64,000 nucleotides of DNA from Fusarium oxysporum f. sp. lycopersici 4287 (lineage: Eukaryota; Ascomycota; Sordariomycetes; Hypocreales; Nectriaceae), in assembly GCF_000149955.1 (NCBI RefSeq), contig NC_030986.1, positions 3,349,185 to 3,413,184 of the forward strand, given 5' to 3'. Position numbers and translations under genes: made by a program. The notes under the pieces were generated by a model. The model had not been told where the DNA came from. It did no database searches and worked only from the letters and a program-made list of their open reading frames with translations. Position 1 is the first letter of the stretch; the number at the start of each line of letters is the position of its first letter. Positions 33,731-43,440 of the stretch are shown here, piece after piece.

Positions 33731-35213
33731 TTTGATGAGGGAGTGTTGACTTTTGGCGGGGTTCGGATTTGGCGGGGTAGTGTCTTGTTGAAGCTTCGTA
33801 GCGCGTAGGTCACCGTGGAAACTTTTGTAGGGAGCAAGACGTATTCACGAAAGGAAAGAAACACAATTTAGAATAGGTTGAGGAGTATAAGGAGGATGGT
33901 GTAGGTAGGGGGATACAGGGTTTTTAAAGCAGCCCAGATATGGATGGGATGGGATGGAAGGGAGGTGGAGTAGAAAGCACCTTATGTAGGTAAGGTAGGT
34001 AGGTGCTAGCAGGTCCTGACGGGACTGGACTGAAGTAAATTGAGGTGAGTCGAGGTCAGGACAAGCCGTTGAGCGGGAGATTTGCAGGGAGTTAACTTAT
34101 TAGTTGTCTTCTCATGTCATCAATCGGCCAGAAGCAAAGTACATCTACCTGCAAATAAAGGTTGACATGTACTTCATCTTCTATCTTGTGACCAATTGGC
34201 AACAGCCAGATCGTCCCAAGTCTCCGCTGTCTTGACCCTCAACTACATACTATGTAAGTATCCGAAATACATAGATTTGCACCTGGTTTCTACCTAGGTA
34301 CCCGAGCTATCTCTGTACCCTTCCTGCCTTCATAGTTTGGTTGATTGACCGCTTCGTTGCAAAAGGAAGTAAGCAAACAAGAGACATCTCTCCTCAAAAA
34401 TGATACTAGCCCGAACAAGAACTCAGGCGCCTCACGCTTAGACATTCGTGGTCTTAGATGCGTGTGGGTTGAGCTGTCTCTTCTCCTCAATTCCAACTGG
34501 AGCCCTGGTGTTGAGCTCTCATCTTGTCGGGCCGTTGATGGAGGGGGCCATTGGTATTAGTGGTTACTTTGACTGAAAGTCGCACAACACATTAGAGTTC
34601 CAATTGCGTTTTTTTAGTTGCTTCTCTTTTTTAATGCTGTCTCTTCGAACTCACAATTAGGAAGAAAGTCATGATACCCCGACTATGCACATGTTTCACT
34701 GCTCTCAACCTTCATGAGCTGGGGAACATGGGGGTCGGCCGCGTCCAGTCTGGGCAGTTTAAGCTCCAGCTTGGTAACATGATGTCAGGTCCCAGTAAGC
34801 CACCTTCGTGGGGGGGGGGTCTCCAAGGCAAGGTACTTGGTTCTTCTGCCGTTCAGGTATCTCACAGTGGCTCCCAGTGCTCAGGCCAACGCACTTTTAG
34901 TTAAGGTACCGGGGGTCCGGGTCCGGCGCTACGATTCTCCCGAGCTGCAAGATCTAGCCACGTTTTCATTGGTTAGGCATGGTAGCTATGGAACCTACCC
35001 TGAAGCTCCCGCTGACGCGCCAAATGGGCAACGTATGCTTTTTGGGGAGCTGTCTCAGGAGGGTCTAGAAGTTGAGGTGTCTTGAGAGTTGCGAGCTTGC
35101 ATTAATCAAACTTTAACCACAATTACCTTGCGGTACACGGCCACAACAAATTTTCATTTTTGATAGCTTCGGATCTCTCAATCAATGAGTGCATCCCTAT
35201 CTAAGCCGTCATC
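33731..35213. other. Intergenic, hexokinase promoter and OST1-like upstream region
   Basis: 1.48 kb. The hexokinase-proximal part is G-rich with GATGG repeats and TAGGTAGG patches (33984-34006, 34291-34302). The OST1-proximal 500 bp are more GC-rich, with a G10 run at 34808-34817. ORFs of 77-82 codons cross it without family features. I see no gene. Confidence 0.5.
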
Positions 35214-36812
35214 ATGAAGCCTTTCGCCATCACCACGGCGCTCTTTAGCTTCGTCTCCTTCGCACTCGCTGGCGCAACTACAGACTCCAAGACATCAAAG
35301 GTCATCCTGCCCGTCGATTTTAAACCTCCACAGGTTTTCAAGAACGCCAATTTGGTGCACGTCGAATCCATCACCAACACATTCACGAATGATCAAAAGA
35401 GATCTCCGCTATCTACAGCAGACAAGAGACCACGGCCTGGTGCTTGGGGGCGTCAAGAAAGATCCTGAATCCGCTTGGAGCATCACAGCTTGGGCCGACT
35501 CGGATTGGAAAGGCGCGACTGTTACGGGAAGATCGACGTTTGGATTCTCTCAGGTATGTGTCTTCAAGCTTGACTATGTCGCAATTTAATACTAATGGGT
35601 GCAATATAGTGATATTCAGTACTATCGTATCCGACTGCCCACGCCGCTCAAGCCTGGTGCTCAACAAACACTCGGAATCACCTATTATTACCTGAAAGCC
35701 TACACTCCTCTCCCCGCGGCTGTTTCTCAGGACGATGATCAATACCTAAGCTTCAACTTTTCCGTTTATGCACCATCTGCCTACATCACGAAGAAGCAGA
35801 AGACCGAGCTTAAGGCTGCTTCGGCCGATGTCCCCGATTATACAAAGCTTCCAGGCAGTGGCGAGGTCAAGGAGTTTCCCGTCAAGCAGGGCACCAAGCT
35901 CATCTATGGTCCCTTCGATGAAAAGCCCGCCGGTGCTGTCTCCCCTGCAAACGTTCGCTTTCAGTTTACCAAACCGGTTATTCATGTCAAGGAGCTCGAC
36001 CGTTTGATTGAAGTCAGCCACTGGGGCGGCAACATCGCTTTCGAGGAGCACTACGAGATGTATCACGGCGGTGCCAACCTTTCTGACAACTTCGATCGAA
36101 TCAAATATTCTCAGCATTCGTTGTACCGTCAGCATGGGGTTGCAGGAGTTCGTCCTTCGCATTACCTCGACCAGCTGCGAATTCCTCTTCCGGGCGGAAG
36201 CGTGGACGCCTACTATACAGATGTGATCGGCAACGTCACGACGTCTACTTGGCGAACCGACAACCGAGACGCTCTTCTTGTTCTAAAGCCGCGATACCCT
36301 CTTTTTGGTGGATGGAGGTACCCTTTCACTATTGGATGGAACTCCGATGCTTCTAACTTCCTGCGAAAGACCACCACTGGTAGTTTCGTACTCCGAATTC
36401 CTTTCATTGAGGGCCCCAAGCAGCCGGAAGGCGTTGAATATGAGCACATCAATGTCAATGTTCTCCTTCCAGAGGGCGCTGAGTAAGCCAACAGTCCAAG
36501 CACTATCTGTGCCTTTGCTAACTTTGATACAGGAACGTCAAGTTCCACACCAACATTCCCGAATCATCCATCGTATCTACCTCGGTTGATCTGACCAGAA
36601 CCTACCTCGATACTGTCGGTAGAACAGCTGTCAGCATCAAGGCGCGAAACTTGGTCGACGAGTTCCGAGACCGCCAACTCATCATCTCTTACGATGCGCC
36701 TCTCTCGAGCGCTCTTCGAAAACCTTTGGTCATCTTTGCCAGTGCCATGGTAGTATTTGTCACTACTTGGGCGTTGGGCCAGGTGCAGGTGGGATTTAAG
36801 CCCAAGAAATAG
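35214..36812 (+). pseudogene. OST1: Oligosaccharyltransferase alpha subunit (OST1/ribophorin I) gene, N-terminal part disrupted
   Basis: Exon 1 opens with a signal peptide (MKPFAITTALFSFVSFALAG) and the family block LPVDFKPPQVFKNANLVH. The frame then runs into a stop at 35464-35466. From 35362 the DNA encodes, in the +1 frame, a Ty1/copia fragment instead of the OST1 segment expected here. After a normal intron (35554-35609, GTATGT...AATATAG) the OST1 sequence resumes as DIQYYRIRLPTPLKPGAQQ and is intact through the second intron (36483-36532) to a C-terminal membrane helix and KPKK end. Conserved blocks include IEVSHWGGN, YYTDVIGNV and PRYPLFGGWRYPFTIGW. OST1 is a core ER N-glycosylation subunit, essential in yeast. 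No simple GT-AG join I could find restores frame from exon 1 into exon 2, which needs phase 2. It may be a dead copy, an exotic splice form or an assembly artefact. Confidence 0.7.
35362..35553 (+). mobile_element. Ty1/copia pol fragment (RT end and RNase H start) inside OST1
   Basis: In the frame of the ATG at 35389, the 64 codons read SNPSPTHSRMIKRDLRYLQQ, then TRDHGLVLGG, then ITAWADSDWKG and GRSTFGF. This is the conserved junction of copia pol: NP-x-H-x-x-KR-x-LRYL-x-x-T-x-x-x-GL, followed by the RNase H opening (D-x-DW-x-G ... RST-x-GF). No LTR, integrase or other pol part is nearby. The fragment begins right after the OST1 block NANLVH and ends at the splice donor of the next OST1 intron. 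Confidence 0.8.
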
Positions 36813-37527
36813 ACGCTTTAATAGGAACGGAACGTGTCTTTTGATAGAGGGGTCTTCACCTTTACATGATGAGGAGCCTGGAAGCAGCTGCTGGAAAAGA
36901 TGTAAAAGTGTAAAATAGAGGGATCTCATATTAGTAAATGGATCAGGTTTCCTGTTTACAAGACGCAAGAAACATCAAATGACAGTCAAATACTCGCTTC
37001 GCTTTGGTCATGTTCTGACAAAGACAGCAAAGCCACCACTAAGGATAGGGTCCAAGCCATTATCCGTAGAGGCGGGCAACTCCGTAAGCCAGGTAGGCCC
37101 AGCCTCTTTTAATAGCATCTTGGACTTTGCCGGGCTCTCAACACGGACTTTGGTACCACACGAAAGTTGTGTGGAGGGACTGTGTCTCCCAGTTAAGCCT
37201 GAGATGGGTGGGCGAGACAGGCTCCGAATGGTCACCCTGGTTAAGGACCCTCTCCTTGTCTGCGCCAGGTTCTGACAGCATGGGTTAGTCAAAAGAAACC
37301 GGGCAAAAGAAACCAGGGCACTGGTATAAGATTGAACATGAGAACCCTCCTCGAAGCCTCACACATTCTTTTGCATTTATAATTCAACAACCAATATCTC
37401 AAGTTGAGGCTGATCAATCAGGGTCTCACTTTACAGTCGTTTTAACTATCTCATTCGACTAATCCCGTCCTATCACAGCTACGACCAATCTTGCACTCGC
37501 CGAACAAACCCTCAAAGAACTACCAGG
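36813..37527. other. Intergenic, OST1 3' flank
   Basis: 715 bp. A GC-rich block at 37012-37277 is bounded by a 9-bp direct repeat GTTCTGACA and is open on both strands for over 90 codons without recognisable homology. A CCACAC/GTGTGG hairpin lies inside it near 37155. The rest is AT-rich. Confidence 0.45.
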
Positions 37528-37737
37528 ATGTGTTTTGGCAGTGAACCCAAGCCTAGGACCAAGTACTACTATCACGAAGAGATTACGCCTTCTAGACGAT
37601 ACACAGGTCATCATCACCATCACCACCATCACCACCATCACTCACGCTCTCCCCGAGCAAGCTACACCAGCGTCTCTAGACGGTCCTACAGCCACAGCCC
37701 ACGAAACAGTGGCACTGTTGTCTATGAGCGCTATTGA
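37528..37737 (+). CDS. Small histidine-rich protein (69 aa), unknown function
   Basis: An ATG-initiated ORF (MCFGSEPKPRTKYYYHEE) with a run of eleven histidines at about residues 28-38, followed by an Arg/Ser/Tyr-rich tail ending in VVYERY. A pyrimidine-containing leader with AACTACCAGG precedes the ATG. I recall similar tiny MC-x-GS...His-run proteins in Hypocreales, but no function is known to me. The His run could bind Ni, Zn or Cu, and Cys2 could be acylated; both are guesses. The run is encoded by mixed CAT/CAC codons, which argues that it is not merely a fresh triplet slippage. Confidence 0.55.
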   Translation: MCFGSEPKPRTKYYYHEEITPSRRYTGHHHHHHHHHHHSRSPRASYTSVSRRSYSHSPRNSGTVVYERY

Positions 37738-38861
37738 TCGTCTGAAGGCACCAACGCCGAATTGTGGGTGTAATTAGAGACGATGACGTTGTACAGAGCA
37801 TGCGCTACTTGGCGGGCTGTGTTTAGCGGCATTGGCAATATGTTTTATGTATTGATAAGGGAACGTATGACTATTTGGGCAAGGCTTGGGGGAAACTGTC
37901 TTGTTAAAGATGTTGGATACAGGGTGGGCGTTAATAATGCACAGGAATAGGCGATATAGCGCAATGAAATAAGATGGAGGTTTTTTTTTGTTTTGGCTCA
38001 ATGGGCTGTGGATCATAAGTTGTCACAGTAGAAAAGGTCAACTTAAGAATCTCAAAATGCTATTCGACCAATGTCTCTTACATGAAAGCCTGAGCCTCGT
38101 GCTTTCTTTCTCGGGAGCCACGGATCTTCGTCATTTGGAGCTGTTACTCTGTGACCCTTTGGAAAGCCTGTTCACGTATCGTTTGGGCGGGGTGCGGAGT
38201 GTCCCGCAAGGCTGGATCGTCGCTAGAAGAGCTCATGACATCACACTGCATTCCGCCACCGAACATCCAAAGGCTCTCTAAGACAGATACAGGGAGTTAC
38301 TCCAAATGTGAGCGTAGGTGCAGCTGAAAACATGTACTTGTGCTACCGAAAGCAGGGCAGATCAAGATGTGTTAGTGTCGTCAACGTCAGTTCAAAAGGC
38401 CCTTCTGCTTGTTTAAAGCCTGCACAACCCCTGCCTTTGTATCGGTAGCTTTAACTTCTGGAGACCTTTTACATCCATCCCCCTTGTAACAGACCTGACC
38501 CGGACCCAGACGATTTGCACTGATTTACCACCCAAAGCGGCTCTGCAGCTGAATTCTTGAATCGCCTTATTCCACTGTAAGCTGTCACCTGTTTGTGTGA
38601 GGAGACGTTGGGCTTTGTGGTTCCATAGGTGGCGGGGAAGGCAAGAGTGTTCTGTGATGTGAAAGCTGACTATATGAAAGAAGGTGCATTCTGGACGAGT
38701 CGCAGTCACTCTTGAGCGATACCTGATTCACCTGCCTACCTTGGCTCTCTAGGTATCCTTCCTCAAGCCTTCAACATGTAAGCTCCCGTCAGTATCTACA
38801 ACAATTGTCAAACTTCATATGTTGTCGCGCCTTAACCAACCTTACTGTATATCAAAACACA
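37738..38861. other. Intergenic, PIL1 upstream region
   Basis: 1.1 kb without a convincing gene. A minimal ATG-TAA lies at 38776-38781 in the likely PIL1 leader; it is also readable as a GTAAGC splice donor for a 5' UTR intron. Confidence 0.5.
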
Positions 38862-39940
38862 ATGTCACGCTTCAGTTTTGATGCCTCTACTTCACGCCAT
38901 GAACCACTATGTTTGGAAAGCCCGATTGACGTGAAACCCTTTTCTAGGAATCGCGCACTCTCCATTCGATCCAACAAATCCAAGGGCAACTCTGGTGCTG
39001 GTGCCGGAGCCAAGCGGGGTTTCTCCTTCAACTCACTCCGCGGCCAGGTCCAACCTGAGCTGTCCCGTAAGCTCTTCCGCCTCATCAAATCGGAGAATAA
39101 CCTCATTGGCGCCCATGAGACCGCCGGCCGTGAGCGGGTTTCCATCGCGACTCAGTTATCTGAATGGGGTGAGCACACCGGAGATGACAGTATTAGTGAT
39201 ATCTCGGATAAGGTGGGAGTTGTCCTAAGTGAAATGGGCGAGCAGGAGGACGCATATGCTCATGCTCTTGACGATTCTCGCGCCTATCTCAAGGCTATTC
39301 GAAACACCGAGAAGAGCGTACAGCCCAGCCGCGAGAACAAGGATAAGATTGCCGACGAGATCCAGAAGTTGAAGTTGAAGGAGCCTGGTAGCACAAGATT
39401 GCCTGTCCTCGAGCAGGAATTGGTGAGAGCTGAGGCCGAGAACCTTGTGGCGGAGGCTCAATTGACCAACATCGTGAGTTGCGACTTGCATCGCGTCATC
39501 AACCATTTGAGCAAGACTGACCGATCATGCAGACCCGACAAAAGCTCAAAGAAGCCTATGCTGCCGAGTTCGCTGCCACCATCGAACGTGCCGAAAAGCA
39601 GATCATACTAGCCAAACATGGCCGCCGTCTGTTGGAGCTTCTCGACGATTCGCCTGTGGTCCCTGGTGATACACGAGTGCCTTATCAACACTCCTCCCAG
39701 GCACGTCAAATCCTCAACGACGCTGAGGATGACCTTCGAGACTGGCGACCCGAGGCTGAGGGCTTTTCTACTCCAGTTCAAAGCCGATCGCCAACCCTTG
39801 AGGGAAAGGGAAAGGAGCCTCTGGCTGCGGGAGACAATTTGTCCCCTGTCCAGTCTGAGGCAGCTACAGTTGAATCCGAGACTTCTCCTTTGGAGCAACG
39901 GGGTACTAAGTCCTCTGTCTATGCTGAGGTCGCTGGCTAA
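38862..39940 (+). CDS. PIL1: Eisosome core component Pil1/Lsp1 (BAR domain)
   Basis: Two exons (38862-39473 and 39533-39940) encode 339 aa, the same length as yeast Pil1. Start ATG at 38862 (MSRFSFDASTSRHEP). An N-terminal basic, Ser-rich segment (RALSIRSNKSKG) is followed by the Pil1/Lsp1 BAR domain. Its signatures are FSFNSLRGQVQPELSRKLFR, LIKSENNLIGAHE and RVSIATQLSEWGE. The intron falls between QLTNI and TRQKLKEAY. The C-terminus is acidic and Ser/Thr-rich. Pil1 oligomers bend the plasma membrane into furrows (eisosomes) and bind PI(4,5)P2; phosphorylation by Pkh kinases controls assembly. Pil1 and Lsp1 cannot be separated with confidence from one sequence. Confidence 0.9.
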
Positions 39941-40985
39941 GTGGGCAATTACAGGATAGTGAATAAGGATGCCGATTCTGGTTATGGCCTTTTGTTTCGA
40001 TAAGCTTCGTTTTCTTGAGCAGGCGAGAAAGTTCACTTGCTGTCACCGCAGTCTGTCTGGGTATCATCGAGGGATCAGTCCCTAAGTTTAATATGTCTGG
40101 GGTACCGAGAGGGGTTCTTGAAGTGCTGTTTGTTTATATCCTTTGATTATTGCTTGGTTAGTCTCGTTAGTTGAATCAGAATGGGCGTGTCTATCAAAAG
40201 TACAAAACAGTGTCATTTTGAGGTTCGTAGTGTATGTAGCACCTTGGGTGCAAGAACGACGATGAACCGGCTCGTGGCGCAAACCATGGGCTTAGGCTCA
40301 TATCCAATTGATTGTTGAATCACTCAGCACCAATCGATATGAGGTGATCAGTATCGTGGGTCCTGGTGCATCGTTTGGGGCTCTGGCTTTTCAAACGGTG
40401 TGGATGGATGGGGTCTGCATCTTGGTGTTGCACCAAATAATAAGACGGTTTATGTTCCGGTTACGGAGATGGGAGAATTTTCATGACAGGCTTGAGTGCA
40501 GAGCAGAAGGAAATATTTAATAGTCTCCGCAGTGAATATCTTGAATTGACTACACGAGGGAAGTGGAAGAAGGACCTGAGCCTAGACATTGCTTCAACCC
40601 ATTTAGCTGCAGGTGTAATGAAATAGGCTCATCGGGTCATGACTTGTCTCCGGGCTGTCGGCCGCGTTGTGTGGATATGACACGGCATGGAGATGAGGTC
40701 CGATTTAGCACCACCGAGACCCATCATGATATCCAGATCCAGTTAGCTTCTGGTCCGTATCGTCCGTCCGAAAACCAACTCCCGTGCCCGCGAAAAAGAC
40801 GACCTCGGTCTTTCTTGAAGCCCTGCGCTACAGCCGACGACCGCGGTGTAAGGCCTAGGCATAAGGTTTCTTCTCACCGTATACTCTTGATATAATCTCC
40901 CAATCCCTTTCCTCTCTCCCTTTTGCACCCTTCTCCCCGGGGCTGCTCCACTTCAAGCCGCCCCCTAAAGACCAGCTTAGTATTG
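39941..40985. other. Intergenic, PIL1 3' flank and IPP1 promoter
   Basis: 1.05 kb, no supported gene. The last 100 bp are CT-rich, as in many strong fungal promoters. Confidence 0.5.
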
Positions 40986-42559
40986 ATGTTACAGCCGCAA
41001 AGTTCCCGGCTTCTGCTGCTCCAGAGGTCGTTACGCACTACAGTCACAGGCAGAAGCAAAGGCACAGGCACCACAGCCACTGGGACACTGCTGTACAGTC
41101 CCTCCGCAGCGCCGTCGCTGTCGCCATACCGAGTACCTGGCCGGGCCAATTACATGGCGTCGCTGGCAGCACGCAGCCCTGCCGCTGCAGGCCCCGGCGG
41201 GAGCAATAGTGCCGTTACCAGTGGTGCCCCGCCCCCTCCATCCTCTTCTTATTCTCACTCTGCTGCTACGTCAACCTCCAAAATTTCTTCCCGTCGAACA
41301 GCTCAGATTGCTCGACACTTTTCCTCCTCATCCTCACCAACAGGTCCTGTTTCAAAGCAGAAGCCCGACATGGCCTCCAACTACACCGTCCGCAAGGTTG
41401 CGGCTCCCAACACCCTCGAGCACCGAGTCTACATCGAGAAGGATGGCCAGCCCGTTTCTCCTTTCCATGATATTCCTCTCTATGCCAACCAGGAGCAGAC
41501 CATCCTGAACATGGTTGTCGAGATTCCTCGATGGACCAATGCCAAGCTCGAGGTATGTTCTGGTCAACATCAATTGCGGTCTTGTTACCTGCTCGGCACG
41601 CTTTGCTTTTTCTACAGCTGTCGTGTGCTCCAATATTACCCCTCCCCCTCCTTGCGCAATCATTGCCCAGACCGACAAAACGCAAAACATGAATACTGAC
41701 AAAAATCTCACTCTAGATCTCCAAGGAGGAGCTCCTCAACCCCATCAAGCAGGATATCAAGAAGGGCAAGCTTCGATACGTCCGAAACTGCTTCCCCCAC
41801 AAGGGTTACCTCTGGAACTACGGTGCCTTCCCTCAGGTATGCTCATATTTATCCCAATCTGACATGGTCATCCCTAACTCGATCACCAGACTTGGGAGGA
41901 TCCCAACTCCGTTCACCCTGAGACCAAGGCTAAGGGTGACAACGACCCTCTCGATGTTTGCGAGATCGGTGAGCTCGTTGGTTACACCGGCCAGGTCAAG
42001 CAGGTCAAGGTCCTCGGTGTCATGGCTCTCCTCGACGAGGAGGAGACTGACTGGAAGGTCATTGTCATTGATATCAACGACCCTCTCGCCTCCAAGCTGA
42101 ACGACGTCGAGGATGTCGAGCGACACCTTCCTGGTCTCCTCCGTGCCACCAACGAGTGGTTCCGTATCTACAAGATTCCTGATGGCAAGCCCGAGAACCA
42201 GTTTGCCTTCACTGGCGAGTGCAAGAACAAGAGGTGAGTTCTCAAACTCCGGCTTAGTGAGCCCAAGACTAACAACTTTAAGCTACGCTCTTGACGTCGT
42301 CCGCGAGTGTGCTGAGGCCTGGGAGCGTCTCATCACTGGCAAGACCCCTGCTGGCGGTGTCTCCACGTAAGTCTCTGAGCTGTCTTCCTAACACAGTTGA
42401 TATTAATGTTTGCATAGCACCAACGTCACTGTCCAGAACTCTCCTTCTCGCGTCTCCCCTGACCAGCTCCCCCCTCTGCCTCCCAACGAGGATGTCCCCG
42501 CCGAGAAGATCGATGCTTCCATCGACAAGTGGTTCTTCATCAGCGGTGCCTCTGCTTAA
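40986..42559 (+). CDS. IPP1: Inorganic pyrophosphatase with in-frame mitochondrial-like leader
   Basis: Five exons (40986-41552, 41717-41836, 41890-42233, 42283-42366, 42418-42559). From ATG 41370 ([20 protein letters not shown]) the product is 290 aa, matching cytosolic Ipp1 (yeast 287). The same exon is open upstream to ATG 40986 ([17 protein letters not shown]), adding 128 residues that are Arg/Ser/Ala-rich with a single acidic residue at the very end. The catalytic metal site [11 protein letters not shown] is present, as are [15 protein letters not shown] and the C-terminal [10 protein letters not shown]. Family I pyrophosphatase hydrolyses PPi and pulls biosynthetic reactions forward. 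The long form would suit mitochondrial import, and alternative starts could give both isoforms. The core identification is firm, but use of the leader is inferred. Confidence 0.93.
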
Positions 42560-42797
42560 GTGTTCATAGACCAACCATCTTGCATAAAAGGAAGAAGTAT
42601 GGCAGACATGTAGTCTTCACAAAAGTTGAGCACAGAGATGCTCAAGAACAATATATAAAAATGATGCCAATTGTCGTAATATTATACAAGACCCTCAATC
42701 CCTGCTATGCCATGTTGGGGTTCGTAAATGTACATGAGTCGTTTCCTAAACGCCGTTTGTGCAGAGTGTTACAGTATAGCGGTGTTTTTCACATATT
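42560..42797. other. Short convergent gap IPP1/mL53
   Basis: 238 bp between convergent stops, AT-rich; no gene seen. Confidence 0.6.
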
Positions 42798-43149
42798 TTA
42801 ATCGGTCAAGTCGGCTGCCTTCTGCAGTTGACGCGAATGTCGGTCTACTTCCTCGACCAGTCCTTTAATGTTGATCTTTTGGCAGTCGAAGTTGAGCTCC
42901 TTGCCATCCTCTGCATCTCGTTAGCCATTGGACCCCCATGGAGACTATAGCCTTCTAGTATTACGTACTAAATTTCACTCGTAGGGAGCTGGGCTCTTTT
43001 GAAGTTCGGGGTAGGATGGTTGATGTGATTGTCGTTCCATTCGCTCGGGCATTCGGAGGCAGAAATGTGAGAAACAGACGAGCTGGCTTTGCGCAGGCAG
43101 AGAACGGGTTGAATTTGGCCGAAACCTCAGTCATAAACTTGGTGATCAT
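42798..43149 (-). CDS. MRPL44: Mitochondrial ribosomal protein mL53 (MRPL44)
   Basis: Two exons (43149-42969 and 42910-42798) encode 97 aa, as in yeast Mrpl44 (98). Start ATG at 43149 (MITKFMTEVSAKFNPFSACA). The family block is FNPFSACAKPARLFLTFLPP, followed by a basic loop, then FDCQKINIKGLVEEVDRHSR and a QLQKAADLTD end. The joint Lys codon is split A/AG at the intron. mL53 is a small protein of the mitochondrial large subunit with a thioredoxin-like fold. It is divergent from SEC20 with only 291 bp between the start codons. Confidence 0.9.
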
Positions 43150-43440
43150 CTTGACGGCGAGGAGAAGGCGAAGCTCGTGAAATACGAAGAGAAATTGGCT
43201 TTGGCAAGGGAGTCGAACGTGGTCGTTAACACACTCAAGAGCTATAGGCGGGTAGTTTGGCGATGCTGAAATTTCGAGGTTCGATAACGTCTCGGTACAT
43301 GCATATCGCCCTAAAGGGGCAGCACCCAGCTAACTGCAACGTCATGATAATGACGGACCACGTTTCGAGATCGACTTGTACAGTATACACCTAACAGTTC
43401 TTCTTCACCAGCATAATATCGCAAGCTCAACAAGTTGAAA
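43150..43440. promoter_or_regulatory. Shared divergent promoter of mL53 and SEC20
   Basis: 291 bp separate the two start codons, so both core promoters lie here. No specific factor site is assigned. Confidence 0.55.

Noticed and set aside
33337..33864. 175-codon frame antisense-overlapping the hexokinase first exon and intron
   Set aside because: It is crossed by the well-supported exon 1 and splice donor and shows no protein family features.
35362..35553. A complete copia retrotransposon at the OST1 locus
   Set aside because: Only about 64 codons of pol are present; no LTRs, gag, integrase or target-site duplication were found within several kb.
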